Source: Candidatus Melainabacteria bacterium
GTDB lineage: Bacteria; Cyanobacteriota; Vampirovibrionia; 2-02-FULL-35-15
Reading direction: 5' to 3'
NCBI GenBank assembly: GCA_023250155.1
Contig: JAHFBG010000001.1
Coordinates: 491,855 to 555,854, forward strand
DNA: 64,000 bases
How positions within the stretch are numbered: the first letter of the stretch is position 1; each line of letters starts with the position of its first letter. The notes below the pieces were generated by a model. That model had not been told where the DNA came from and did no database searches. It worked only from the letters and a program-made list of their open reading frames with translations. Shown piece by piece: positions 8,750 to 15,526 of the stretch. Both the position numbers and the translations under genes were made by a program.

Positions 8750-10611
8750 TAGCTTTTAACCTCTTTTAATAGTTTTTCTGCAGCATCTATAACTGAACTA
8801 ATCATAAGTGGTTTACCATTTACTATATTAAAACCTTGTGCATCAACTAAATATTTTGCTCTAACTAATAATTTTAACTGTCCTAAATTTAGCTCAGGGA
8901 TTAAAACAGATTTATAGTTTTTTAACAGGCTGCCAAGATTTCTTGGAAAAGGATTTAAATATTTAAGATGAGCATTTGCAACCTTATATCCTTTTTCTAA
9001 AAGACTTTCTGTTGCTGCAGTTATGACACCTAAAGTGCTACCCCAGCCTAAAATCAAAAGATCACCTTTTGACTCACCATATATAACTTCTATTTCAGGA
9101 ATATCTTCTTTTATATTTTCAATTCTATGAACACGCATCTTACACATAGAATCATGATTTTGTGGATCATAGCAAATCTTCCCTGTGGTTTCTTCTGTTT
9201 CAATACCAGTGATGGTATGTTCTAATCCTGGTGTTCCTGGAATTGCCCATGGTCTGGCAAGAGTTTCTTTGTCACGTAAGTAAGAGAAAAACCCTTCTTT
9301 TTCAGTTCTAAAATTTACTTTAATCTTTGGAAGCTCTGATACTTGTGGTATCTTCCAAGGTTCAGCACCATTAGCTAAATAACCATCAGACATAAAAAAC
9401 ACAGGGGTCATATATTTAAGGGCTATTCTAACAGCCTCAATCATAGTATCAAAACAATCACTGGGTGTGCTTGCTGCAAGTATTGGTATGGGACTATCTC
9501 CATTACGTCCAAACATAAGCTGTAGCAAGTCTGACTGCTCAGTTTTAGTAGGAAGTCCTGTGCTTGGCCCTGCTCTTTGAATATCACAAATAATTAAAGG
9601 CAATTCTGTCTTCATAGCAAGATTAATAAACTCAGATTTTAAGCATAGTCCAGGTCCACTGCTTGTAGTAACTCCAATAGCTCCTGCAAAACTAGCTCCC
9701 AGTGCTGAACCAATAGCTGCAATTTCATCCTCAGCTTGAAAAGTTTTAATGCCAAGATTTTTGTACTTAGACAATTCATGAAGAATATCACTAGCAGGTG
9801 TAATAGGATAGCTCCCTAGAAATATAGGAAGTCCTGAAAGCTGTGAAGCCGCAATTAGACCTAAGACAGTAGCTTCATTCCCAGTAATATTTTTATACTT
9901 GCCGGGCTTAATAGTGGCATGCTTGATTTCATAGCTTGAAATAAAAGTTTCTGTGGTTTCGCCATAATGATATCCTGCTTTTAAAACTTTTAAGTTTGCT
10001 TCTAGAATCTCTGGTTTATCTGAAAACTTTTTCTTTAACCACTCAACTGTAGCTTCCATCGGTCTTGTATAAAGCCAATACATTAGCCCAAGAGCAAACA
10101 AGTTTTTAGAGCGATCAATTAACTTAGAAGATAAATTCATACCTTCTAAAGCTAGTTGTGTAAGCTTTGAAATCTCAACTGAAAAAACTTGATACCTTTT
10201 ACTTAACACCTCATCAATAGGGCTTTTATCATAACCAGCTTTTTTTAGGTTTGTCTCAGTAAAAGCATTAGTGTTTACTATCAACATTCCACCGGGTTTC
10301 AAATCCCTTAAATTTGTTTTTAGTGCTGCAGGATTCATGGCTACAAGTACGTCAAGAGCATCACCTGGTGTATGAATTTCTTTACTACTAAAATGTATCT
10401 GAAATGCACTAACTCCTGCTAACGATCCAGCAGGTGCTCTAATTTCAGCAGGAAAGTCAGGCAAGGTACTTAAATCATTTCCTACAATTGCAGTAGCATT
10501 TGTAAACTGTCCACCAGTCAATTGCATTCCATCTCCAGAATCACCAGCAAATCGTATAGTAGCTTCTTCAAGTGTTTCTGTTCTTTTAAGTTTTTGTTCT
10601 GTTATTGTCAT
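8749..10611 (-). CDS. korA: 2-oxoacid:ferredoxin oxidoreductase, fused gamma-alpha subunit
   Basis: Partner of the beta subunit encoded next. The 620 residues contain an N-terminal gamma domain (FAGDSGDGMQLTGGQF from about residue 21; PAEIRAPAGSLAGVSAFQ near 54-71). A pyrimidine-binding alpha domain begins near 245, with GSYPITPASDILHEL around 268-282 and TSSGPGLCLKSEF later. The fused gamma-alpha architecture is that of the two-subunit KorA type. No ferredoxin domain is present, so electrons must go to a separate ferredoxin. The enzyme would link carbon flow to reduced ferredoxin in anaerobic metabolism. Confidence 0.9.
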   Translation of the reverse strand: MTITEQKLKRTETLEEATIRFAGDSGDGMQLTGGQFTNATAIVGNDLSTLPDFPAEIRAPAGSLAGVSAFQIHFSSKEIHTPGDALDVLVAMNPAALKTNLRDLKPGGMLIVNTNAFTETNLKKAGYDKSPIDEVLSKRYQVFSVEISKLTQLALEGMNLSSKLIDRSKNLFALGLMYWLYTRPMEATVEWLKKKFSDKPEILEANLKVLKAGYHYGETTETFISSYEIKHATIKPGKYKNITGNEATVLGLIAASQLSGLPIFLGSYPITPASDILHELSKYKNLGIKTFQAEDEIAAIGSALGASFAGAIGVTTSSGPGLCLKSEFINLAMKTELPLIICDIQRAGPSTGLPTKTEQSDLLQLMFGRNGDSPIPILAASTPSDCFDTMIEAVRIALKYMTPVFFMSDGYLANGAEPWKIPQVSELPKIKVNFRTEKEGFFSYLRDKETLARPWAIPGTPGLEHTITGIETEETTGKICYDPQNHDSMCKMRVHRIENIKEDIPEIEVIYGESKGDLLILGWGSTLGVITAATESLLEKGYKVANAHLKYLNPFPRNLGSLLKNYKSVLIPELNLGQLKLLVRAKYLVDAQGFNIVNGKPLMISSVIDAAEKLLKEVKS

Positions 10612-10770
10612 TAGGATAGATATATTTTAAATTATTATTCCATATTCTGATTATTCTGAAATCCAAAACCATAATAATTGTAACCTGACATCTAAAAATT
10701 GTTGATTATGTATAGAATCTAAAAACTAACCAGATAGTATTACCTAATGTGTATTAAATTTAAACCACCC

Positions 10771-12018
10771 TTAGGGTTGTACTGAGCTTATTGGTTTTGA
10801 AATTTCAATTGGCCAAGGAACTAAATCCAAGATTTTAACACCTATCTTTTTATCAGTTATGCCATAAGCAATTGCAAATAAATTGCCTTTTTGTTTTAAC
10901 ATAGTGAAATCATTTTTCTTATTCTTAACCTTGGCAATAGAGTCCTCTAAATCAACATCAAATTCCATATCTTTATTTTCTTTAGTTTCTTTGTTTTGGT
11001 TTACTTTAGCTTCAAACTTTTCTTTTAAAGAATTGAAAACAAGTTCAGCAGTTTCTTTGCTTATATAACGAGTGAGTAAAAGTGTAACCTTCTCGTCATT
11101 TTTCTTACTTTCAGAAAGCTGATACTCAGCAGTTATGACTCCGCCAGAATCATTTAAATAAAGTTTGTCATAATCGATATCAGAAATAATACTTGAAAAA
11201 TACTTTTTACAACAAAGTGGCCCCAAACAATATTTTTCAGTTCCCTGTATACGATTTAGTGCTGGAAGCTGGATAGCAACAACAGGTGGAATCTGATCGA
11301 TTACTATATTTTTTGATATTTCTTGACTTGCTAAAACTACAAATCCCTTTGGGGACTCATTATTTACAAGAGATGCATGTACATCTACAAAATAATTACC
11401 CTTCCAAAAATTAATCAGATTTTCTGCTTCACTTGCATGCTTGCCAACTTTTAGCTTTGCACCGTTCCCTTTATGGAAAACCGTAAAAGCACTGTAGGCA
11501 CCACTAAAATCTTTAAATTTATAAATTACAACATCTACTATATTATTTTCAGTTTGATAGCTCTGCCTTAATATCTTTGATATGCCTAATTCTTTTAAAA
11601 CATCCTTATCATTGGCTAAATAATCAGGAATATTGTCATTGTCAGATATCCACAATTCTCCTTCATTCAACTTGTTCCAGCCTGGGTAAAGCTTGTCGTT
11701 CAATTTTGGCAATAGTTCTACAAGAGGTTCTTGTTGTACTACTATTTCATTTTGGACTACTAATTCCTGCTTGGTATCTACTTTGTTGACTTCTGGCTCG
11801 GACTTAACTTGATTTTCTTGAGCTTGAGGCGTAACAATTTTATTTTCAATACTTTCTTGTGGTTGTAATTTAAACAATTCTTCATACTTTTGTGTAGGAC
11901 TCATTATTTCAGGGGCAGTTTGAGATAAAGAAGCAAGAGGCAAGAGGCAAGAGGAAAGAAACAAGAAACAAGAGGCAAGAGGGAAAAGCAAAACATTTTT
12001 TATTTTAATTGGCTTCAT
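10771..12018 (-). CDS. Exported protein, DUF6599-like, repeat-derived signal peptide
   Basis: A 415-residue protein with a hydrophobic N-terminus containing two possible lipoboxes (LSSC and LASC), so it is probably a lipoprotein or secreted. The segment from about residue 115 (PGWNKLNEGELWISD ... YKFKDFSGAYSAFTVF) resembles the DUF6599 family as I remember it. A coiled, charged stretch lies near 330-355. Unusually, residues about 12-30, the hydrophobic core of the signal peptide, are encoded by a drifting 7-bp tandem array (11929-11984). It is a single gene, with no recognised partner, between korA and the divergent atpG. Confidence 0.65.
   Translation of the reverse strand: MKPIKIKNVLLFPLASCFLFLSSCLLPLASLSQTAPEIMSPTQKYEELFKLQPQESIENKIVTPQAQENQVKSEPEVNKVDTKQELVVQNEIVVQQEPLVELLPKLNDKLYPGWNKLNEGELWISDNDNIPDYLANDKDVLKELGISKILRQSYQTENNIVDVVIYKFKDFSGAYSAFTVFHKGNGAKLKVGKHASEAENLINFWKGNYFVDVHASLVNNESPKGFVVLASQEISKNIVIDQIPPVVAIQLPALNRIQGTEKYCLGPLCCKKYFSSIISDIDYDKLYLNDSGGVITAEYQLSESKKNDEKVTLLLTRYISKETAELVFNSLKEKFEAKVNQNKETKENKDMEFDVDLEDSIAKVKNKKNDFTMLKQKGNLFAIAYGITDKKIGVKILDLVPWPIEISKPISSVQP
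11929..11984 (+). repeat. 7-bp tandem array, AGAGGCA family
   Basis: Eight consecutive heptamers with drift: AGAAGCA, AGAGGCA twice, AGAGGAA, AGAAACA twice, AGAGGCA, AGAGGGA. The array lies inside the coding region of the minus-strand gene 10771-12018. Its left end plus flank, AGATAAAGAAGCAAGAGGCA (11923-11942), recurs exactly at 20055-20074 in an unrelated gene. Confidence 0.85.
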
Positions 12019-12032
12019 ATTATTACAGTATA

Positions 12033-12053
12033 TAGCACATAACGTATAGCGTA
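12033..12053 (+). repeat. 7-bp tandem array, TAGCGTA family
   Basis: Three heptamers, TAGCACA, TAACGTA and TAGCGTA, sit in the intergenic region upstream of atpG. The same family forms five units at 39653-39687. Confidence 0.6.
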
Positions 12054-12131
12054 TCGTTCTTAAGGATTTTTATTATCAATCATAGATTATTATTTGTATC
12101 CCTGAGCTAAGCTCTATTTTCTTCTATCCGC

Positions 12132-12137
12132 TATAAT
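12132..12137 (+). promoter_or_regulatory. Putative -10 hexamer of atpG (leaderless)
   Basis: A perfect TATAAT ends 6 bases before the atpG ATG and there is no Shine-Dalgarno in between. A transcript starting at the usual distance would begin at the start codon. No good -35 box is visible. Confidence 0.5.
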
Positions 12138-12143
12138 ATTCTC

Positions 12144-13094
12144 ATGCCAAATTTAAAAAATATAAAAGTCCGAATAAAGTCCATAAAGAGTACTCAGAAG
12201 ATTACTCAAGCCATGAAGTTAGTTGCTGCAAGCAAGGTTAGAAAAGCACAACAAAGAGTATTAAACTCAAGGCCATTTACACAAAAAGTAAGTAACTTCT
12301 TACTAAATACAGCTAGTGCAATAGAAGACATTGATAAGAAAGATATTCCTTTAATGGCGCAAAGAGAAGTAAAGTCAGTAGGAGTTATCATTATCACTTC
12401 AGATAGAGGATTATGCGGAAGCTACAATACAAACATAATAAAAAAAGCATTAAAAAGAGTTGTTGATTTAGAAAAATCAGGATTAACTCCAAAACTAATT
12501 CTTATTGGAAATAAAGCAAACAATTTTTTTAGAAGAGCAAAAACAGAAACCCTTGAAAGCTTTACCCAAATGCCCAGTGTTCCTTCAGTAGAATTAGCGA
12601 ATCTCATAGCTCAAGCTGCTGAAAAAGCTTATATAAATAAGACTGTTGATCAAGTAGAAATTATTGGAACTGATTTTATATCCATGCTTAGATCTACTGT
12701 TTATGTAAAACATTTTCTACCGATTAAATCAGAGCCAAAAGCTGAAACATCTCAACATCAACACTCCAGCACATCAGCACATCCCGCTCCAGAAGGAGCG
12801 AGGCTCGCTCAATCTCTGCTTGAGCGGCAGCACACCAGTACAATTTTGTTTGAGCCTTCCCTAGAATCAGTTCTTGAAAGTTTAATTCCACTATATCTAA
12901 GCAATGTTATTTATCATGCACTCTTAGAAGCCAATTGCAGTGAGCTGGCTAGTCGTATGAATGCAATGTCAAATGCTACAAAAAATGCAAGAGAACTAAT
13001 TGATAAACTAACTATTATTTATAACAAAGCCCGTCAGGCAGGAATCACACAAGAACTTACTGAAATTGTTGGTGGTGTGGAAGCGTTGAAATAA
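12144..13094 (+). CDS. atpG: ATP synthase gamma subunit with repeat-derived insertion
   Basis: Central rotor stalk of F1 ATP synthase. Both conserved ends are intact: KIRIKSIKSTQKITQAMK-like residues at the start, and IIYNKARQAGITQELTEIV near the C-terminus. The 316-residue length exceeds the roughly 285 of many bacteria because residues about 202-232 are an insertion made of an 8-bp repeat array and a GC-rich hairpin element. The insertion falls between KHFLPI and the ILFEPS segment, the surface region where cyanobacterial and chloroplast gamma subunits carry their own extra regulatory loop. No other atp gene is nearby, so the operon is split. Confidence 0.93.
   Translation: MPNLKNIKVRIKSIKSTQKITQAMKLVAASKVRKAQQRVLNSRPFTQKVSNFLLNTASAIEDIDKKDIPLMAQREVKSVGVIIITSDRGLCGSYNTNIIKKALKRVVDLEKSGLTPKLILIGNKANNFFRRAKTETLESFTQMPSVPSVELANLIAQAAEKAYINKTVDQVEIIGTDFISMLRSTVYVKHFLPIKSEPKAETSQHQHSSTSAHPAPEGARLAQSLLERQHTSTILFEPSLESVLESLIPLYLSNVIYHALLEANCSELASRMNAMSNATKNARELIDKLTIIYNKARQAGITQELTEIVGGVEALK
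12747..12786 (+). repeat. 8-bp tandem array (ACATCARY) in atpG
   Basis: Five octamers: ACATCTCA, ACATCAAC, ACTCCAGC, ACATCAGC, ACATCCCG. The array continues after the GC-rich element as ACACCAGT ACAATTTT, so the element sits inside the array. It encodes a His/Gln/Ser/Thr-rich peptide in atpG. Confidence 0.85.
12784..12827 (+). mobile_element. CCGC...GCGG double-hairpin element in atpG
   Basis: A 44-base GC-rich element with inverted ends CCGCTC/GAGCGG. It contains two hairpins (GCTCC-AGAA-GGAGC, and GCTCAA...TTGAGC) joined by GAGG. It is flanked by CAGCACATC and CAGCACACC, an imperfect direct repeat that could be a target-site duplication or simply the surrounding 8-bp array. A related 38-base copy lies in the mannosidase gene at 18591. 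Confidence 0.6.
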
Positions 13095-13107
13095 TCTAAC
13101 TCTTATT

Positions 13108-13596
13108 TTACTTACTAAGCACTTCTATAAGACCTTTTGAGTGAGCTTCGCCATGTGCCTGAAAAAGACTCGGACCTTCATGAGGCATAATATAACTTCC
13201 AGGGCTCTCTTGATAAGTACGCGCAATCCCTCCTTCCGAATTAACATAAGCCATTGCCTCAACTTCTTCGGAAGAAAAGTTGTGGGGTCCACATATTATT
13301 GATGAACTTCCAACCAAAGAAAGTTCACCCTCATACTCTTTACTCCAGGTTAAAGCACTACGAACATGATCTAACATTAATTCTGACTTAAGCTTAAAGT
13401 AATCAGGTAAATCATCGCCTCTAACCAATTGAGCTATTGTTAATCTAAGATTAGTTGGCTTGCCATCTAGGATGAAACCTATATCAGCAACTGTCTGCTT
13501 ATTAGGAGTGTCCTGTATAGTCTTCCTTAATATTGGATTTTCTAAATATCTATTCATAGCTTGAATAGCAATTGGACTTATAATAAATAAAAACAT
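13108..13596 (-). CDS. Orphan protein, unknown function
   Basis: A 162-residue protein I do not recognise. The start at 13596 is supported by AAGGAG 8 bases upstream. The first 14 residues are hydrophobic (MFLFIISPIAIQAM) but too short and uncharged for a confident signal peptide. The rest is soluble, with mixed helix and strand character and a C-terminal helix. It converges on atpG with a 13-base gap. The 433 bases upstream contain the beginning of the duplicated regulatory region. Confidence 0.6.
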   Translation of the reverse strand: MFLFIISPIAIQAMNRYLENPILRKTIQDTPNKQTVADIGFILDGKPTNLRLTIAQLVRGDDLPDYFKLKSELMLDHVRSALTWSKEYEGELSLVGSSSIICGPHNFSSEEVEAMAYVNSEGGIARTYQESPGSYIMPHEGPSLFQAHGEAHSKGLIEVLSK

Positions 13597-13912
13597 TTTA
13601 AAATCTCCTTATTCCAAAACCCACTTTTGATGGACTAATAATAGAGGATTTAAATGTCTTAATCAATAGAAAAAATAAAGAAACTCTTTAAGAATAGGAT
13701 TATTACCTACCGCTCGTTTCGCACGAATGCTCAACTCGCTCTTCTTTCGCGTCGCTTTTTGGTAAATAAATCACACAAAAAGCTTAGTTATGCTCTTATA
13801 CACTGTAGCTAAGTAGTAACGAAATAAGATTAAATGCTTCTCATATTTGAAAGGTTTGTGATCTGAAGTTGAAATGAGGGGATTGTACCCGTATTCTATA
13901 GGGATAAACCGA

Positions 13913-13980
13913 AACATTAATTTTATTTAATCTTGTTGACCCTATTATCCATAGTATTTTTAACTTAGGTTTAATTATTG
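13913..13980 (+). repeat. Duplicated promoter region, copy 1
   Basis: 68 bases matching 14523-14590 with two C/T differences. It contains TTGTTGACC, a possible -35, and the direct repeat pair TTTAACTT-agg-TTTAATTA. Similarity continues more weakly to the AAGGAGA ribosome binding site and the ATG. Confidence 0.85.
13959..13977 (+). promoter_or_regulatory. Pho-box-like direct repeat, copy 1
   Basis: TTTAACTT, 3-base spacer agg, TTTAATTA. Both octamers fit the cyanobacterial Pho box consensus PyTTAAPyPy(T/A), as I recall it, with its 3-base spacing. A third repeat is not convincing. AT-richness makes chance matches possible. Confidence 0.35.
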
Positions 13981-14030
13981 GCCTATTTAATGCAACTATA
14001 TACGGCTAATAACATTAAGGAGAAAATATC

Positions 14031-14360
14031 ATGTTATCAGAATTTCAATGGGCTCAAAAACGTCAACAAGACCCCTTTTTAAACAATGCTATAACAAATG
14101 TTGAAAATTGGACAAGAACTAATGGAAGAGGAAGTGTCCCAGATGCTTTACTTTTTACACTTATGGGCAATATGGAAAGATCATTAGGATTTCAACGAAC
14201 AATAACCCCACCAAACCCACAAGTTTTTTTCGCTCTTATCAGAGGAGGAGGCGATGTAAATGGTGATGGACATATAGGTGGTGTAGCTGATGTAGAAGCA
14301 GCGTATGGACGAGCAGGTGGAATACCACTAGAAATACTACGACAACAGGGACTTGCCTAG
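14031..14360 (+). CDS. Orphan protein with dockerin/EF-hand-like loop
   Basis: A 109-residue protein with a strong AAGGAG ribosome binding site and no signal peptide. Near residues 74-90 GDVNGDGHIGGVADVEAAY has the D-x-N-x-D-G-x-I spacing of a calcium loop of the dockerin or EF-hand type, in a single copy where true dockerins have two. The first 70 residues are helical and unfamiliar. Its upstream region is duplicated in front of the gene at 14642, yet the two proteins share no obvious sequence. Confidence 0.6.
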   Translation: MLSEFQWAQKRQQDPFLNNAITNVENWTRTNGRGSVPDALLFTLMGNMERSLGFQRTITPPNPQVFFALIRGGGDVNGDGHIGGVADVEAAYGRAGGIPLEILRQQGLA

Positions 14361-14365
14361 ATAGC

Positions 14366-14486
14366 TCACTCACTTTTATTTCTCTTCTTAAAAAATATAA
14401 AGAATATTGGCACTAAGGTCATAAGCATAAAATTTAAAATCTTAGCTTGATCTAAAAAAGTAATGGCATATGTATGTGTCATTGAA
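14366..14486 (-). pseudogene. Duplicated 3' tail of the mannosyltransferase gene
   Basis: On the minus strand this reads MTHTYAITFLDQAKILNF and onward to a stop. It is nearly identical to the last 40 residues of the glycosyltransferase gene at 15507-17039. The match ends abruptly at about 14486. It shows that a segment holding promoter, small gene and this gene tail was tandemly duplicated. It lacks a start and is almost certainly not translated. Confidence 0.85.
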
Positions 14487-14522
14487 TTGATATTAAATGT
14501 AGGCTGTTAGGGATATACTTAC

Positions 14523-14590
14523 AACATTAATTTTATTTAATCTTGTTGACCCTATTATCCATAGTATTTTTAACCTAGGTTTAATTACTG
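14523..14590 (+). repeat. Duplicated promoter region, copy 2
   Basis: Partner of 13913-13980. It precedes the gene at 14642 at the same distance, so both genes probably respond to the same regulation. Confidence 0.85.
14569..14587 (+). promoter_or_regulatory. Pho-box-like direct repeat, copy 2
   Basis: TTTAACCT-agg-TTTAATTA. The one difference from copy 1 (T to C) stays within the PyTTAAPyPy(T/A) consensus. Confidence 0.35.
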
Positions 14591-14641
14591 CCATATTGAA
14601 TATAATTATATAATCGATTAATAACATGAAGGAGAAATATT

Positions 14642-15526
14642 ATGGATCCTAGGCTTGAACAATTAGCAAACAATCTTTATAACTTAAACCCGGCAATACA
14701 GCCTGCTATACAAAGACTTACCGTGAAAGCTACTAATACAACATACAATGGAAATGGCCCAAGAATGCAAGTCAATGATCCAGATGCAGCACTTCTAATA
14801 AATTACATGGCAAATTGGGGAGCCCAACATGGACAACTTAATGCCGTTGGTGCACAAGCGTTTAGAAATACAGCGATGACAGCATATAATAGCTTTGCTA
14901 TGAATCCTAGAGCATCTAATATGTGGAATGCAGATCCTGTTGGTGAAAACCCAAATAATCCACTCTTTCGCATTAGCGATGTTGTAAAAATGTATGAGTT
15001 GGCATTACAAGGACAACCAGGTGGCCATGTAGGCGGTGTACCTGTTAAACCAGTTGGTGGTGTAGGTGGCGGACTTGTCAGACCAGTCGGTGGTGTAGGC
15101 GGTGGACTTGTCAGACCAGGTGGAGCAGGCGGTGGAAATGTGAACAGGAATGGAAATATAAACGGGAATGGAAATTGGAATTGGAATTGGGGTTGGAATT
15201 GGGGAAATGGAAATGGGAACGTCGGTGGTAATGGAGGCGGTGGTGTAAATGTAGGAGCAGCAGGGAATGAAGACAACGGCGGTAGATTCGGAGACGGTGG
15301 TGTAAATGTAGGAGCAGCAGGGAATGAAGACAACGGCGGTAGATTCGGAGACGGTGGTGTAAATGTAGGAGCAGCAGGGAATGAAGACAACGGCGGTAGA
15401 TTCCAGGTGGTACCAGATGATGAAATGAATGGCTTTCGAGAATGGCAGCAATGGCTATTGGATCATCCACCAGAACCATTTAGGGGAGATATTCCAGAAC
15501 AAGATCCTAATGAGGGTATAGCTTAG
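14642..15526 (+). CDS. Orphan Gly/Asn-rich repeat protein
   Basis: A 294-residue protein preceded by GAAGGAGAAA. Residues 1-125 look folded and helical. From about 127 to 250 the chain is low complexity: VGGVGGG-type repeats, then alternating Asn, Gly and Trp (NGNWNWNWGWNWG), then three identical 19-residue repeats GGVNVGAAGNEDNGGRF plus GD from a 57-bp tandem repeat. The acidic C-terminus contains EWQQWLLDHPPEPF. No signal peptide is seen. Glycine/asparagine-rich repeats suggest a flexible, adhesive or surface-associated tail, but function is unknown. It ends 20 bases inside the convergent glycosyltransferase gene (stop at 15507). Confidence 0.65.
   Translation: MDPRLEQLANNLYNLNPAIQPAIQRLTVKATNTTYNGNGPRMQVNDPDAALLINYMANWGAQHGQLNAVGAQAFRNTAMTAYNSFAMNPRASNMWNADPVGENPNNPLFRISDVVKMYELALQGQPGGHVGGVPVKPVGGVGGGLVRPVGGVGGGLVRPGGAGGGNVNRNGNINGNGNWNWNWGWNWGNGNGNVGGNGGGGVNVGAAGNEDNGGRFGDGGVNVGAAGNEDNGGRFGDGGVNVGAAGNEDNGGRFQVVPDDEMNGFREWQQWLLDHPPEPFRGDIPEQDPNEGIA
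15239..15404 (+). repeat. 57-bp tandem repeat, three copies
   Basis: Copies begin at 15239, 15296 and 15353 with identical 52-base cores, spaced by GGAGAC-type linkers. The period is 57 bases, a multiple of three, so copy number can change without breaking the frame. Near identity points to recent expansion. Confidence 0.95.

Larger units (their letters stand above)
13597..14030. other. Intergenic region with duplicated regulatory segment
   Basis: No gene is seen. About 13715-13760 is a GC-richer patch (CCGCTCGTTTCGC...). From 13913 to the start codon at 14031 the sequence is nearly identical to 14523-14641, the upstream region of the next gene. Over the first 68 bases there are only two mismatches (13965 and 13978). 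Confidence 0.7.

Noticed and set aside
14803..15451. Long open frames antisense to the Gly/Asn-rich gene, encoding Pro- or His/Leu-rich repeats
   Set aside because: They are forced by the low-complexity tandem repeats on the other strand and have no ribosome binding sites.
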